A DNA stretch of 36,068 bases from Bacteroides sp. (GCA_021203515.1 JAJQAY010000105.1:1-36068); one strand, 5' to 3'; shown: positions 9,082-18,961, numbered from the stretch's first letter. A program made the numbers and translations. The notes: a model not told the origin generated them from the letters alone.

Positions 9082-9656
9082 ATGAAATACTACAGTTTAG
9101 TTGCCCCGGTGCTTCTTCTGGTATTACTGGTATCTGGTTGTGGCAGTCCGAAGGAAAAAAGCTACATCATAGAAGGCAAAATAACAAACCCCAGTTTGGA
9201 AGGAAGAACCGTCTATATGCAGGATGCCCTGACCGGAACAACGCATTATGACAGCACCATCGTGGAGCACGGCACATTTCGTTTCACAGGAAAGCAGGAT
9301 GAACCCGTTGTCCGCGAACTCTTAATACAGGAAAACGACAGTGATATGTTTCCCGTAACATTACCTTTTGTCCTGGAAAACGGCAAGATAGAAGTAGACT
9401 TGGGTGAACGCGTTTATGTAGACAACACTCCTCTGAACAAAGAAATGATGGACGTACTGATGGCAATCGACCAATTCACTGACCGCGACTTCGCCAACAA
9501 AAACAGAGACGATATCCGTTCCGACTTTTCTATCCTGCTTATGGAGCAAATTGTGAAACACTCCAATTCCCCGGTAGGGAAATTCCGTATGAGGCGTATA
9601 GCACAAAACTGACGGATGAACAGAAGAGGGAAGCTAAGAAAATTCTGGGTCTGTAA
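9082..9656 (+). CDS. DUF4369-type lipoprotein, frameshifted near its 3' end
   Basis: The protein begins with a lipoprotein signal MKYYSLVAPV... ending VSGC (Cys 20), followed by a beta-rich domain (YIIEGKITNPSLEGRTVYM) typical of DUF4369 domains found at the N-terminus of Bacteroidetes thioredoxin-like lipoproteins; here the thioredoxin part is absent. The frame as written stops at 9612. Restoring one C at CC 9571-9572 or nearby (AAATTCCGTATG) continues it as YEAYSTKLTDEQKREAKK to a stop at 9654-9656, about 191 residues, which looks like the genuine end. An alternative start at ATG 9076 adds two residues. Role unknown, probably outer-membrane anchored. Confidence 0.65.
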
Positions 9657-9783
9657 CGCTTGGTGGTATTGTTGCTAGTGCTTTGAGATGAAGTAATTTA
9701 TATAATAGTAGCATTAAAATTGTAATAACAATTAGAAAAACTGGCTATAATATACAAAATTTGTGCTTTTTAATATAGAAATC

Positions 9784-9813
9784 ATTGGTATTTAGTTTTT
9801 ATGCTTACTTTTG
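9784..9813 (+). promoter_or_regulatory. Putative promoter of the two-gene module
   Basis: ATTG at 9784-9787, an 18-base spacer and TACTTTTG at 9806-9813 match the Bacteroidales -33/-7 pattern with a slightly short spacer. The first gene starts 31 bases later. This suggests the module has its own transcription. Confidence 0.5.
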
Positions 9814-9844
9814 GGCGAAATTTTAAAGTACCAAACTGAATATT

Positions 9845-10462
9845 ATGAGTTTAAGAGTTAAAGATTTGTTGGCATATCAAGATAAATTAGAAATTGCTGT
9901 AGAAAAAGGAAGTAGTGATATTTTCTTTAATGACAGCATCTTGCATGCAATGGTAATTATGCGGGGAATCTTCATTAAAGCAACTCAGGAATCTAAAAGA
10001 AACGTATGTATGTATTATGGAAATTTCTCTCTGTTTAGAGATAGAACCCAAGGGAAAATTTTAGGGGAGAAAATGGCATGTTTGATAGACGATTTACCAG
10101 AAGTAGACCAACAAAGATGGGAGCAAACGGATTATTTTGGGAATTTGCGTCATTCATTACAGGATTTTCTAAATAGTGAAGGTTCACTGAAACTCATAAT
10201 GGAATATGGTGTAGACACATTGAAGGATGATAGCGTTTGGGAAATACTACAACCTTCCATAATAAATGGTCGGACCGAAATATATGTCTTAAAAACAAAT
10301 ATGGGATTAGATCGTTTTGCTGTTACAAGCGAAGCATATAGAGTGGAAAACTCAGATGGGTTAAAAACTGCAACATGTTGTTTTGGTGATAAAAAGAATG
10401 CAAATGTATTAAATGATAATTTCAGAGAATTGTTAGAACTTTCACAACCTGTATTAGTCTAA
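9845..10462 (+). CDS. Unknown 205-residue soluble protein; weak PLD-like pattern
   Basis: I do not recognise a named family. No signal peptide or membrane helix is visible, so it should be cytoplasmic. The order of elements (AMVIMRGIFIKATQESKRN, then VCMYYGNFSLFRD, and at the end FAVTSEAYRVENSD and a closing FGDKKNANVLNDNFRELLEL) resembles the layout of phospholipase-D-like domains that lack the catalytic HKD motif; this is a pattern impression, not an assignment. The gene is AT-rich relative to the housekeeping genes nearby, begins 31 bases after a promoter, and is separated by only three bases from the membrane-protein gene that follows, so the two products probably act together. Confidence 0.7.
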   Translation: MSLRVKDLLAYQDKLEIAVEKGSSDIFFNDSILHAMVIMRGIFIKATQESKRNVCMYYGNFSLFRDRTQGKILGEKMACLIDDLPEVDQQRWEQTDYFGNLRHSLQDFLNSEGSLKLIMEYGVDTLKDDSVWEILQPSIINGRTEIYVLKTNMGLDRFAVTSEAYRVENSDGLKTATCCFGDKKNANVLNDNFRELLELSQPVLV

Positions 10463-10465
10463 ATC

Positions 10466-11605
10466 ATGTTGGATAATGCACAAACATATATTGGGGTATT
10501 AGCTACATTTATCGTACTTTGTTTATTTAATAATAATAGTAGTAATTTCTTGTTTTATACTCTCATGGAAGTGGGAGATAACATGATGGTAATGATGAAA
10601 AATCACGTATTAGCATTAAAACAAGATATCAACTCTATTTATGAAAATAAAAATGGAATAACTACACGGATTTCAAAGCTGTTAGAAAAAGCCGTTGAAG
10701 AGGACAGAAAGAAACTTCTACAGAGTGTAAATGCTATTCGCATGCAAGAGAATTTATTCTTTAAGGATGCCACGGACATAGTGAGCCACTTTGAGGATAA
10801 AGAAAAACAAGTAAAAGAGAGAGAAGAATTAGCTTATATTGCTCTCTTTTCATTGATGCTGATTATTATAGTGATGTTATTGGATTGCTTAACATTTATT
10901 TCTATAGAATTTAGATCGGTGTTTGCCTTAATGCTACTTATGATAGGGAGTGTGTATTGCATAGTTTTATATAAGAGATACTTGCAACCCGAGTATGAAA
11001 ATAATATATCTTATAATAAAGAAGTAAGTTCTGAGCGGTTTCTGAAACCGGCAAAGTTGATAATGGTAAGAGGAATGATATTGACTTTTTTAGCTTGGAG
11101 TTTGGTAGCCTTGTTCATTAGTTCTACTTGGTTTGCTTTAATCCTTTTGCCATGTATGTTTGGGGTTGGGGCATGGTGTACCAAACGAACGTGGATACGT
11201 CGCTGCGACAGGTACAATAAATACAATCGTATATTTATATTGAAACATGGGGCATATGTTAGTGGATATGCATTGTTATGTGCCATTCTTTTGGAGTTAA
11301 TGATGCCATCGTCATTATTATACGACTTATTTAGTACTTTAGGTTGGACAAAATTTATGGATGAATGGAGTGCAACGGCAGAATTTTTATGTAGTAAGAC
11401 TTTAATTAAATATGTATCTTTGTTATTTTTTACTCTGAATGGATTTATTATTCCGCTTTGGTTAGGCTATCTAAAATGGAACCAACTGGTAAAAAGTACG
11501 ACTAAAGAACTAAACGAACTTCAGTCTAATCGTAAATTGAAGGTCTTGGAATTTCAAGCTGATTTTCAGACGATTGAAAGGCGTATTGAAGCTAATAATG
11601 TGTAG
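10466..11605 (+). CDS. Unknown multi-pass membrane protein with coiled-coil segments
   Basis: 379 residues. A hydrophobic segment at the N-terminus (about 8-30), a charged helical region (about 45-120) with coiled-coil character, then hydrophobic segments at about 123-145, 150-168, 202-225, 226-240, 265-287 and 322-345, and a charged helical tail (TTKELNELQSNRKLKVLEFQ) to the end. No catalytic motif or known family is evident. It lies three bases after the 205-residue gene. A soluble sensor-like partner plus a multi-pass membrane partner beside a restriction-modification locus is an arrangement seen in phage-defence modules, but there is no direct evidence for that here. AT-rich and lacking housekeeping neighbours, so probably acquired. 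Confidence 0.7.
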   Translation: MLDNAQTYIGVLATFIVLCLFNNNSSNFLFYTLMEVGDNMMVMMKNHVLALKQDINSIYENKNGITTRISKLLEKAVEEDRKKLLQSVNAIRMQENLFFKDATDIVSHFEDKEKQVKEREELAYIALFSLMLIIIVMLLDCLTFISIEFRSVFALMLLMIGSVYCIVLYKRYLQPEYENNISYNKEVSSERFLKPAKLIMVRGMILTFLAWSLVALFISSTWFALILLPCMFGVGAWCTKRTWIRRCDRYNKYNRIFILKHGAYVSGYALLCAILLELMMPSSLLYDLFSTLGWTKFMDEWSATAEFLCSKTLIKYVSLLFFTLNGFIIPLWLGYLKWNQLVKSTTKELNELQSNRKLKVLEFQADFQTIERRIEANNV

Positions 11606-11694
11606 ATTGGAAGACATTGTCGATGTGGCTTCCCTGGGCAAAAATGATAATGAAAGCTACCGGACTGACTGCTGAAGAAGTGGCTGCCTTATAA
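11606..11694 (+). pseudogene. Possible 3' remnant of an Rpn/PD-(D/E)XK transposase-like gene
   Basis: Directly after the membrane-protein stop, a short open stretch ends in MKATGLTAEEVAAL followed by TAA at 11692-11694. That ending resembles the C-terminus (TGL..EEI..L) of Rpn-family recombination-promoting nucleases, which are common in Bacteroides. Nothing upstream in frame matches the rest of such a protein, so at most a tail survives. Low confidence. Confidence 0.3.
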
Positions 11695-11731
11695 TGGCAG
11701 ACTGTAATATTGGATTTCTATTTATCTGACA

Positions 11732-13323
11732 TCAGTATACAAACTGCAATGTAGCTCCCTTCTGCATATATTCTCTGTGGCTTGTTCTTTTGGGGGAGGT
11801 AGCTAGAAGTTTCGGAATTAGTGCATTTATTGATGCAACGTTTTTATCGTTATAGCTGGCAAGCAAGGTCCGAATGTCATCGGCTGGAATTGACATAATA
11901 TCCGGCAGGCGCAGTTTGCGCAGGTGCTGGCTCTGCCATCGGGAAAAACCGCCGTTCATTTTGTTGGTTACAGAGGCTAGCTGTTCTCGGACAAAATCCG
12001 ACATCAGCAGAGCGGTCAGTATATGTAGCTCAACAGCGGAATGTCCTGTGATATAATAGATATTGTGTAGCGGATAGTACCTGCCATCGTCAACAAATAC
12101 GAACGTATTGCCTGACATGTCGGGCAGCAACACCTTGGGCTGAGACTGCAGAGATGGCACAATACGGTCTATGGTTCTATACCAACGGTCTGGAGTTTTG
12201 CTTGCTATATACCGTTTGGACAGCCGCTCGCGATGGGTTTCAAGATACTTCTTAGCCTTCGGATATTGGTCGAGATTTATAAGCTCGCCCCCCCCGTTGT
12301 GTAGGGATTTAGCAGATATTTTCTTTCCCATTGTAGTTTGTTCCCTCTGAGGTCGCGGGCATTTATGGCAGGTATGATAAGTTCTGCTTCCACCTTATCG
12401 GGCAGCTTGTCTGATATGAATATGGTATCTGCGCCTGTGGCAACCCCTATGCCAATCTTGAATCCTTGCTGTTCTATCGAAAGCAGAGAAGAAGTCGATA
12501 ATGTTTCCATGAATGCCTCTGTCCAATCAGCTCCTACCGGCATTGCCTTATGCATTGTGGGCAAGTCATTCAATCGTGTCACCTCGTTGCATTCGGCATA
12601 TTCAAAATCTCTTTGCGGTGTTTCCGCTGAAATCAATGAGATGGCCGGATAAACTAGTACATTCTCTTGAAAAACGTCAGCCTGCTCCATATTGATGAGC
12701 AGTTGTAATCGGTATGAATAGGAAATATATTGGCGGAGTTTCTTGCCGTATTCATTTTTCAGCCAGCGGTTGGAGCAGATAAAGCAATGCACCCCTCCAT
12801 CTTTAAGCAACGAAAGGCTTTTCTCGAAAAACGGTACATACAGGTCGGCCCGATAATGAAACGTGGCAAATGATGCCTTGCAATAATCCAACATCTCTAC
12901 CGGTATGTTCTCGTAACGAACGTAGGGGGGGTTACCGACTACTATATCTGTTTTGGCAACATCTGCCTTCAGAAAATCGGCTACTTGTATGTTTTCCGTA
13001 GAGTTATATCCAAGTTGGCTGATCCGTTTGCGGCACAACTCTATTTTTGTGGCATCAATATCGTACGCACGGACATTGCGTAGAAAAGCATCTTCAGCAT
13101 CAAAGTGAAAGTAGGCTGCTGAAAGCAGAAGTCTTTCCGCTATTTCAAAGACAAACTTGCCCTCTCCGCACGATGGTTCAAGGATACTGACATCTTGCAG
13201 GTTACGGTTGGCTGTATAATTTACTTTGTCAAGCATAAAACATACGACCGCAGGCAATGTGAATACATCGCCATGCCCGCCACCGGAACTGCGCTTGCCA
13301 TATAAGGGGTTATTTGAACTCAT
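11732..13323 (-). CDS. PaeR7I/XhoI-type adenine-specific DNA methyltransferase, split at a G8 tract
   Basis: Modification half of a type II R-M system. The N-terminal frame (13323-12277) carries the SAM-binding motif LEPSCGEGKF (about 49-58) and the N6-adenine motif NPPY (131-134). It then reaches a run of eight G on the coding strand (C8 at 12288-12295) and stops 9 bases later. The downstream frame (to 11732) continues the protein with GELINLDQYPKAKKYLETHRERL, a typical PaeR7I-methylase C-terminal target-recognition region. Nine G (or six) would join the two into one protein of about 530 residues; with eight the C-terminal half is lost. The start overlaps the endonuclease gene by 14 bases. 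The G run may be a phase-variation tract or an undercalled G9. Confidence 0.85.
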
Positions 13324-14035
13324 TGGCCATACCGTTTAAATAACCTGCAAAAGAAGTAAGGAAACAATAAATGGATATATCACTTGATACATCACCGTAG
13401 TTGGTCTCGTCGCTTGTCCACAGGAGCGCTGTGGAAGTATAATGGCGTTCGAGAATTAACTTCTGACAGAGAATGCGATAACGGTCTATATAACTAGCAC
13501 CATTGAATTCGGGACGGACTTGGAAATGAGGCTCATAATTACGCACAACACGTTTCGAAGCTTTGTCGTGCCCCACCACCATCAGCCAACCAATCCAAGG
13601 TGCTTGCTGATTGGGAAATTGCCCCTCGCGAAAAGCAGTCCACAAATCAACGGCAGAGCCTATAGCTTCTTCCTCCCGGTTATTGAAGTTATTCCCATAC
13701 GAACCGACCTGCGACTTCAACTCTATAGCTGCAATCAACTTTCCCGACGGAGCTATGACAAGCATATCCCAATCTTTTGACGAACGGAAGTATCCCGGCA
13801 AATAATTCTTGCCCGTAATGATACAATTGGCAGGGACACCGGCATCTGTTGCTACTTTTTGCAACAGATTGATGAACTTGTCCATCTGCTTACCCCCTAC
13901 AACTGCTCCACGGTTGGTAGTGTCGCCACTCGCAGTGAGTTGTTTTTTCTTAGTGCTCCAGAACGTTTTGATGGCTTGAGCTATGAGTGACGTATAATCA
14001 CTGTCGACTACTATTATGTTTTCTTCCGTAATCAT
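13310..14035 (-). CDS. PaeR7I-family type II restriction endonuclease (predicted CTCGAG specificity)
   Basis: 241 residues, near family length. The stretch PGYFRSSKDWDMLVIAPSG then AAIELKSQVGSYGNNFNNR and EEEAIGSAVDLW matches the conserved core of PaeR7I/XhoI isoschizomers. A catalytic PD-(D/E)XK set is visible as Asp 90, Glu 105 and Lys 107 (E-L-K). The family cuts CTCGAG; specificity here is inferred from the family only. It is translated first, with the methyltransferase start overlapping its last 14 bases. The reading frame has no lesion, which matters because its partner methyltransferase is interrupted. Confidence 0.92.
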   Translation of the reverse strand: MITEENIIVVDSDYTSLIAQAIKTFWSTKKKQLTASGDTTNRGAVVGGKQMDKFINLLQKVATDAGVPANCIITGKNYLPGYFRSSKDWDMLVIAPSGKLIAAIELKSQVGSYGNNFNNREEEAIGSAVDLWTAFREGQFPNQQAPWIGWLMVVGHDKASKRVVRNYEPHFQVRPEFNGASYIDRYRILCQKLILERHYTSTALLWTSDETNYGDVSSDISIYCFLTSFAGYLNGMANEFK

Positions 14036-14061
14036 ACCTGTTGTTGCATCTTAGTTGTTTG

Positions 14062-14069
14062 CAAAAGTA
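14062..14069 (-). promoter_or_regulatory. Possible -7 box of the restriction-modification operon
   Basis: On the minus strand TACTTTTG matches TAnnTTTG and lies 27 bases before the endonuclease ATG. No TTTG is found at the usual distance upstream, so it is a weak or regulated promoter if real. Confidence 0.4.
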
Positions 14070-14154
14070 CTCAAATTCTTTGAAAATGATTCATGGGCAG
14101 TACCCTATTTTTATGGGTTATTAAACAATGGCATTTATCTCTAAGTACCGTAGT

Positions 14155-14189
14155 TTTGCATCTGTTTTCAATTATTCTATTTATCTTTG
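14155..14189 (+). promoter_or_regulatory. Possible promoter of the antiporter gene
   Basis: TTTG at 14155-14158 and TATCTTTG at 14182-14189 match the -33 and -7 elements, but the spacer is 23 bases, longer than usual. The ATG follows 28 bases later. Confidence 0.4.
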
Positions 14190-14217
14190 TCCTCGAATTT
14201 TCAATCGGACAGATAAT

Positions 14218-16483
14218 ATGTCACATTTAGCTCCCTTGATAGCCGATTTGGCTCTGATATTGGTTTGTGCCGGCATCATGACCCTGCTGTTTAAAAACTG
14301 AAGCAGCCATTGGTGTTGGGGTATGTGGTGGCAGGTTTTCTTGCCAGTCCTCATATGACTTATGCTCCTTCGGTGATGGATACGGCAAATATCCAGACGT
14401 GGGCGGATATCGGTGTAATCTTCTTGTTGTTTGCTTTAGGACTTGAATTTAGCTTTAAAAAGATAGTCAAGGTGGGAGGGGCGGCTATTATCGCCGCTTC
14501 TACGATTATATTCTGCATGATATTGCTTGGAGTGGCAGTGGGCACGGCTTTCGGATGGAACGGATGGATTGTATCTTTCTCGGCGGCATGATTGCCATGT
14601 CTTCCACTACCATTATTTACAAGGCTTTTGACGACCTGGGCATGCGCAAGAAGAAGTTTACGAGCCTGGTGCTTAGTGTCTTAATCCTCGAAGATATTCT
14701 TGCCATTGTCCTGATGGTGATGCTGTCTACGATGGCGGTCAGCAATAATTTTGAAGGAACGGAGATGCTGGCGAGTATCGCGAAGTTGCTGTTCTTTCTT
14801 ATCCTGTGGTTTGTGGTCGGCATCTATTTAATCCCGGTCTTGCTGAAACGTTGCCGCAAGCTGATGAGTGAGGAGACGCTGTTGATAGTTTCACTAGGAC
14901 TTTGTTTCGGAATGGTGGTACTGGCGGCGCATACCGGTTTCTCTGCTGCGTTCGGTGCTTTCATCATGGGCTCTATTCTTGCCGAAACGGTGGAGACGGA
15001 AAGCATTGAGCGACTGGTGAAACCGGTGAAGGATTTGTTTGGAGTCATCTTCTTTGTATCGGTGGGTATGATGGTAGACCCTGCGATGATAGTGGAATAT
15101 GCCGGACCTATTATTGTGATAACATTGGCAGTCATCATCGGGCAGTCGTTGTTCGGGACGATGGGCGTGCTGCTGGCCGGGCAACCACTGAAGACGGCGA
15201 TGCAATGTGGTTTCAGTTTAACACAAATCGGTGAGTTTGCTTTTATCATTGCCTCCCTGGGCGTTTCCCTGCACGTGACGGGTCATTTCCTATATCCTAT
15301 TGCGGTGGCTGTATCCGTCATTACTACCTTCCTCACTCCTTATATGATTCGCTTTGCCGAACCGGCTTCCAATTTTGTGGATACCCATCTGCCGGAAAGA
15401 TGGCAGAAATTTCTGTTGCACTATGCTTCCGGTTCTCAAACCATGAATAACGAAAGTCTGTGGAAGAAGCTGATATTTGCCTTGCTGCGCATCACGATGA
15501 TTTATTCCATTATAAGCGTGGCGGTGATTGCCATTGCTTTCCGCTTTTTTGTGCCCCTGTGTCACAAGACTATACCGGGAGTGTGGGGCTCGCTCTTGGC
15601 TGCGTTTTTCATTATATTGTTTATAGCCCCTTTCCTGCGTGCCATCATGATTAAAAAGAACCATTCGGTGGAGTTTGTTACACTTTGGCGTGATAGCCGC
15701 GGGAACCGTGCGCCATTGGTGGCTATCATCGTGTTGCGCATTCTGCTGGCTGTTTCGTTTGTGATGTTTGTCATCGGAGGACTGTTTAAGGTATCCGTCG
15801 GCTTGGTCTTTGGGGTGGCAATCCTGTTGGTTACCGTGATGATACTTTCCCGCCAGCTGAAAAAGCAATCCATCCTGATAGAGCGGACTTTTTTCCAGAA
15901 TTTGCGTTCCAGGGATATGCGTGCCGAATATCTGGATGAAAAGAAGCCGGAATATGCCGGTCACCTGCTTTCGCGCGATTTGCATCTGACGGATTATGAA
16001 ATTCCCGGCGAGTCGGCTTGGGCGGGGAAGACATTGGCGGAGCTGAACTTCGGTAAGAAGTATGGTGTGCACGTGGTGTCCATCCTCCGCGGACGCAAGC
16101 GGATTAATATTCCGGGTGCTTCGGTGCGTCTGTTCCCTCAGGATAAAATCCAGGTGATTGCTACGGATGAAGAACTGAATGCCTTTGGCGATGAAATGCT
16201 CCGCGTTTCGGCCGTGGATACCGATGCGGTGGAAAAGAGTGCGATGATATTGCGCCAGTTCCGCATCGATGCCAATTCTCCTTTCCTCGGTAAGACGCTG
16301 AAGGAAGTGGGTATTCGCGAGAAATATCATTGCCTGATAGCCGGTGTGGAGAGAAGTGAAGTGGCCTTGCATGCGCCGGACCCGCATACGCCTTTTGCCG
16401 AAGGTGATGTAGTGTGGGTGGTGGGTGAAAATAACGACGTGTACCAATTAGTCGGCAAAAATGATGAATTAGTCTACACGTAA
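14218..16483 (+). pseudogene. Kef/CPA2-type cation:proton antiporter with two single-base deletions
   Basis: Monovalent cation/proton antiporter-2 family. From ATG 14218 (MSHLAPLIADLALILVCAG) the frame breaks at an A5 run in TTTAAAAACTG (about 14290); A6 would give LFKKLKQPLVLGYVVAGFLA, the normal continuation. It breaks again near 14560 (AACGGATGG), where one more A restores NGMDCIFLGGMIAMSSTTI. With both restored the product is about 755 residues: roughly 12 membrane helices, a linker, then two RCK_C/TrkA_C-like domains near the C-terminus (GKTLAELNFGKKYGVHVVSI and GKTLKEVGIREKYHCLIAGV). No TrkA_N nucleotide-binding domain is seen. The 642-residue frame 14555-16483 is intact, but it lacks the first helices. 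Either a real pseudogene or two base-calling errors. Confidence 0.85.
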
Positions 16484-16498
16484 TACTGTAGAAAGAAC

Positions 16499-16506
16499 TA
16501 CTTTTG
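16499..16506 (+). promoter_or_regulatory. Possible -7 box for the HIT protein gene
   Basis: TACTTTTG matches TAnnTTTG, 35 bases before the ATG at 16541. No clear -33 TTTG lies at the usual distance. Confidence 0.4.
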
Positions 16507-16540
16507 CTGCGTAAACATAAACATTAATAAAAAGAATATC

Positions 16541-16966
16541 ATGAAAAGTAATCCGAAAGAGTGTTTGTATTGCCAGAATAATGAAACGTTGCACAATCTG
16601 ATGATTGAGATTGCGCAACTGAGTGTGTCACGCGTCTTCCTGTTCAAGGAGCAAACTTATCGCGGACGTTGCCTCGTGGTTTATAAAGACCATGTGAACG
16701 ATTTGAATGAGCTGAGCGATGAAGAACGTAATGCTTTTATGGCAGACGTTGCCCGCGTGACCCGTGCCATGCAGCAGGCGTTCAATCCCGAAAAGATTAA
16801 CTATGGTGCCTATTCGGATAAACTGTCCCGTCTTCATTTTCACTTAGCACCCAAATACGTAGACGGTCCCGACTACGGTGGCACTTTCCAAATGAACCCG
16901 GGAAAAGTATATCTGACTGACGCCGAATATCAAGAACTGATTGAAGCGGTGAAAAAGAACTTATAG
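16541..16966 (+). CDS. HIT family protein
   Basis: 141 residues of the histidine-triad superfamily, which hydrolyses or transfers nucleotide phosphates. An N-terminal zinc-type CxxC (CLYC) opens the domain, as in many HIT proteins. The triad appears as RLHFHLAPKY at about 103-112, which shows H-x-H with the first triad position replaced (SRLHFHLAP), so the triad is a variant rather than the full H-x-H-x-H. The exact substrate cannot be told. It ends convergently with the oxidoreductase gene, their 3' ends overlapping by six bases. Confidence 0.85.
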   Translation: MKSNPKECLYCQNNETLHNLMIEIAQLSVSRVFLFKEQTYRGRCLVVYKDHVNDLNELSDEERNAFMADVARVTRAMQQAFNPEKINYGAYSDKLSRLHFHLAPKYVDGPDYGGTFQMNPGKVYLTDAEYQELIEAVKKNL

Positions 16967-17947
16967 TTTCCCTAAAATCTTATCCATCACCCAATTCGTC
17001 AGCGTAGCACTCGCCCCGTCGCAACTGCAAACGGACTTGCCGAGCAAGTGGTCTACCACGGCTTGGATGAGGGGCTGCTGTACATAGGTCGGGTTTTCAA
17101 TAGGAATTTCGATCCTTCCCTTTTCGGTGTGCAGGGCGATAGGGTCGTAAGTGAACACGGAAAAACAAATCACGCCTTTGTCTCCTATGATTTCGATGTG
17201 GTCTTCGCGTGCGGACTCATGGGCGACAAAGCACCATGAACCACTGCCCACCAAACCATTGTCGAACTGAAAACAGGCACTGAGCGTATCTTCCGCCTGA
17301 TAGAGGCCTCCGCGATTACTCTTGTAGCCGCTGGCTTCGAGGATACATCCGAAAATATCCTGCAAAAGGTCTATCTGGTGGGGAGCGAGGTCGTAGAAAT
17401 AGCCACCGCCGGCAATGTCGGGTTGTACGCGCCAAGGCAGGTTCTCTTTGTTGTAGTCCAAATCGCGTGGCGGCTGGGCAAACCGGACTTGTATATTGAT
17501 GATATTTCCGATGACACCTTCTTCCACCAATGATTTAACTTTCAGGAAGTAGGGGAGGTAGCGACGGTAATAGGCCACAAAACATGGCACGCCGGTCTCC
17601 TGAGAGATGCGGTTGATGCGGCAACAGTCTTCGTAGGTGGCTGCCATGGGCTTTTCGATATATACAGGTTTGCATGCTTTCATCGCCATAATGGCGTAAG
17701 TGGCATGTGAAGAGGGTGGGGTAGCGATATATACTGCGTTCACATCTTCATCGTCTATCAACTCTTGTGCATCGTCATACCATTTTGCGATACTTCTTTC
17801 TTTGGCGTATGCCTTTGCTTTGGAACCGTCGCGGCTCATCACGGCTACCACCTCGGAATGTTCTATCTTCTGAAAAGCGGGTCCGCTTTTGTATTTGGTC
17901 ACTTCTCCGCAACCGATAAATCCCCATCTGATAATTGTTTCGCTCAT
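16961..17947 (-). CDS. Gfo/Idh/MocA family oxidoreductase
   Basis: NAD(P)-dependent dehydrogenase of sugars or related polyols, 328 residues. The Rossmann start reads IRWGFIGCGEVTKYKSG with the GxGxxx loop, and the family signature EKPMAATYEDC contains the conserved Lys. The C-terminal half (GGYFYDLAPHQIDLLQDIFG) carries the conserved His of the substrate domain. The substrate cannot be told from sequence. It is the last gene of a minus-strand run after pth and the S4 protein. Confidence 0.9.
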   Translation of the reverse strand: MSETIIRWGFIGCGEVTKYKSGPAFQKIEHSEVVAVMSRDGSKAKAYAKERSIAKWYDDAQELIDDEDVNAVYIATPPSSHATYAIMAMKACKPVYIEKPMAATYEDCCRINRISQETGVPCFVAYYRRYLPYFLKVKSLVEEGVIGNIINIQVRFAQPPRDLDYNKENLPWRVQPDIAGGGYFYDLAPHQIDLLQDIFGCILEASGYKSNRGGLYQAEDTLSACFQFDNGLVGSGSWCFVAHESAREDHIEIIGDKGVICFSVFTYDPIALHTEKGRIEIPIENPTYVQQPLIQAVVDHLLGKSVCSCDGASATLTNWVMDKILGKL

Positions 17948-17978
17948 AATATATTTATTAATGCGCTAATATAGTCAA

Positions 17979-18401
17979 TTAGTCTTCTCCTTCAAAGTCA
18001 AATTCAAAATCAAAGTCGTCCAGAAATTCCGGTGCGGTAAATCCTTCCAGTTCGCGGCGGTCTTTCTTGGTGGGACGTCCGCTCCCTTTGGCACGATCGA
18101 CAAAACCGCTCACCCGGCTCATTTCCAACAGTTCATATTGGTCGGAAGTGGTGACGTCTTCCATCATTTCGGGGACGAGTTTGGCACCTACACGCTTTTC
18201 GATGGCTTGCAGTACCTTGAAGGAGTAAGTAATCGGCGGTTTGCGCACTTGTATCACGTCTCCCGGTTTCACCGTGCGGGCAGCTTTGGTCAATCCGCCG
18301 TTGATGCTGATGCGTCCCTTTTTGCACGCTTCGGCGGCAATGGTACGCGTTTTGAATATGCGTACCGCCCACATCCATTTGTCTATTCTTGCTTCACTCA
18401 T
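17979..18401 (-). CDS. S4-domain RNA-binding protein (Hsp15-like)
   Basis: 140 residues. An S4 domain fills the N-terminal half: [20 protein letters not shown] then [20 protein letters not shown], the fold of Hsp15 (HslR) and ribosomal S4. Hsp15 binds stalled 50S subunits with attached tRNA; that role is inferred by family. A basic stretch ([15 protein letters not shown]) and an acidic Asp/Glu/Phe-rich tail close the protein. Its ATG overlaps the end of pth by four bases, so the two are translationally coupled, fitting a joint task in handling peptidyl-tRNA. Confidence 0.9.
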   Translation of the reverse strand: MSEARIDKWMWAVRIFKTRTIAAEACKKGRISINGGLTKAARTVKPGDVIQVRKPPITYSFKVLQAIEKRVGAKLVPEMMEDVTTSDQYELLEMSRVSGFVDRAKGSGRPTKKDRRELEGFTAPEFLDDFDFEFDFEGED

Positions 18402-18961
18402 TTCTTGTTAAACTGATTCATTGTGATGTCAATTCCCGCCAGGCAAAAGCTCTTGATGATTTCTCCGGCAGTTTCCAGACGTTCGTCCATTGTCTTCCGG
18501 TCTTCGTCCGTGAAGTGTCCGAGTACATAGTCTATCTGTCCACCGCGGGGAAAATCATTACCGATGCCAAAACGCAGACGGGCATAGTCCTGAGTACCCA
18601 GTGTAGCGGCAATATGTTTCAGACCGTTATGTCCGGCGTCGCTTCCTTTGCCTTTCAGGCGCAGGGTGCCGAAAGGCAATGCCAGGTCGTCTACTACAAT
18701 CAACACGTTCTCCAAAGGAATGTTTTCCTTTTGCATCCAGTAGCGTACTGCATTGCCGCTTAGGTTCATATAAGTAGAAGGTTTCAGCAAAATCAACTGT
18801 CGTCCTTTGACCGACAGGGTGGCAGTGAAGCCATAGCGCCCGTCGTTGAAGGTGGCACCTGCGGCTTTAGCAAAGATATCCACTACCATAAAACCGATAT
18901 TGTGACGGGTTTCGTGGTATTCCGGGCCGATATTACCTAGTCCTACAATTAAATATTTCAT
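18398..18961 (-). CDS. pth: Peptidyl-tRNA hydrolase
   Basis: Releases tRNA from peptidyl-tRNA dropped by ribosomes. 187 residues, normal length. Conserved motifs: [20 protein letters not shown] with the catalytic His (TRHN) and Asn 10-region, [22 protein letters not shown] with the conserved Asp, and GHNGLKHI. It lies downstream of rplY in the same direction, separated by a palindrome-rich spacer of about 325 bases. Confidence 0.96.
   Translation of the reverse strand: MKYLIVGLGNIGPEYHETRHNIGFMVVDIFAKAAGATFNDGRYGFTATLSVKGRQLILLKPSTYMNLSGNAVRYWMQKENIPLENVLIVVDDLALPFGTLRLKGKGSDAGHNGLKHIAATLGTQDYARLRFGIGNDFPRGGQIDYVLGHFTDEDRKTMDERLETAGEIIKSFCLAGIDITMNQFNKK

Noticed and set aside
12338..12652. 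Plus-strand open frame across the methyltransferase
   Set aside because: Opposite-strand shadow of the methyltransferase coding sequence.
15290..16447. Long minus-strand open frame (385 codons) across the antiporter
   Set aside because: Antisense shadow; the plus-strand frame has clear membrane helices and two RCK_C domains.
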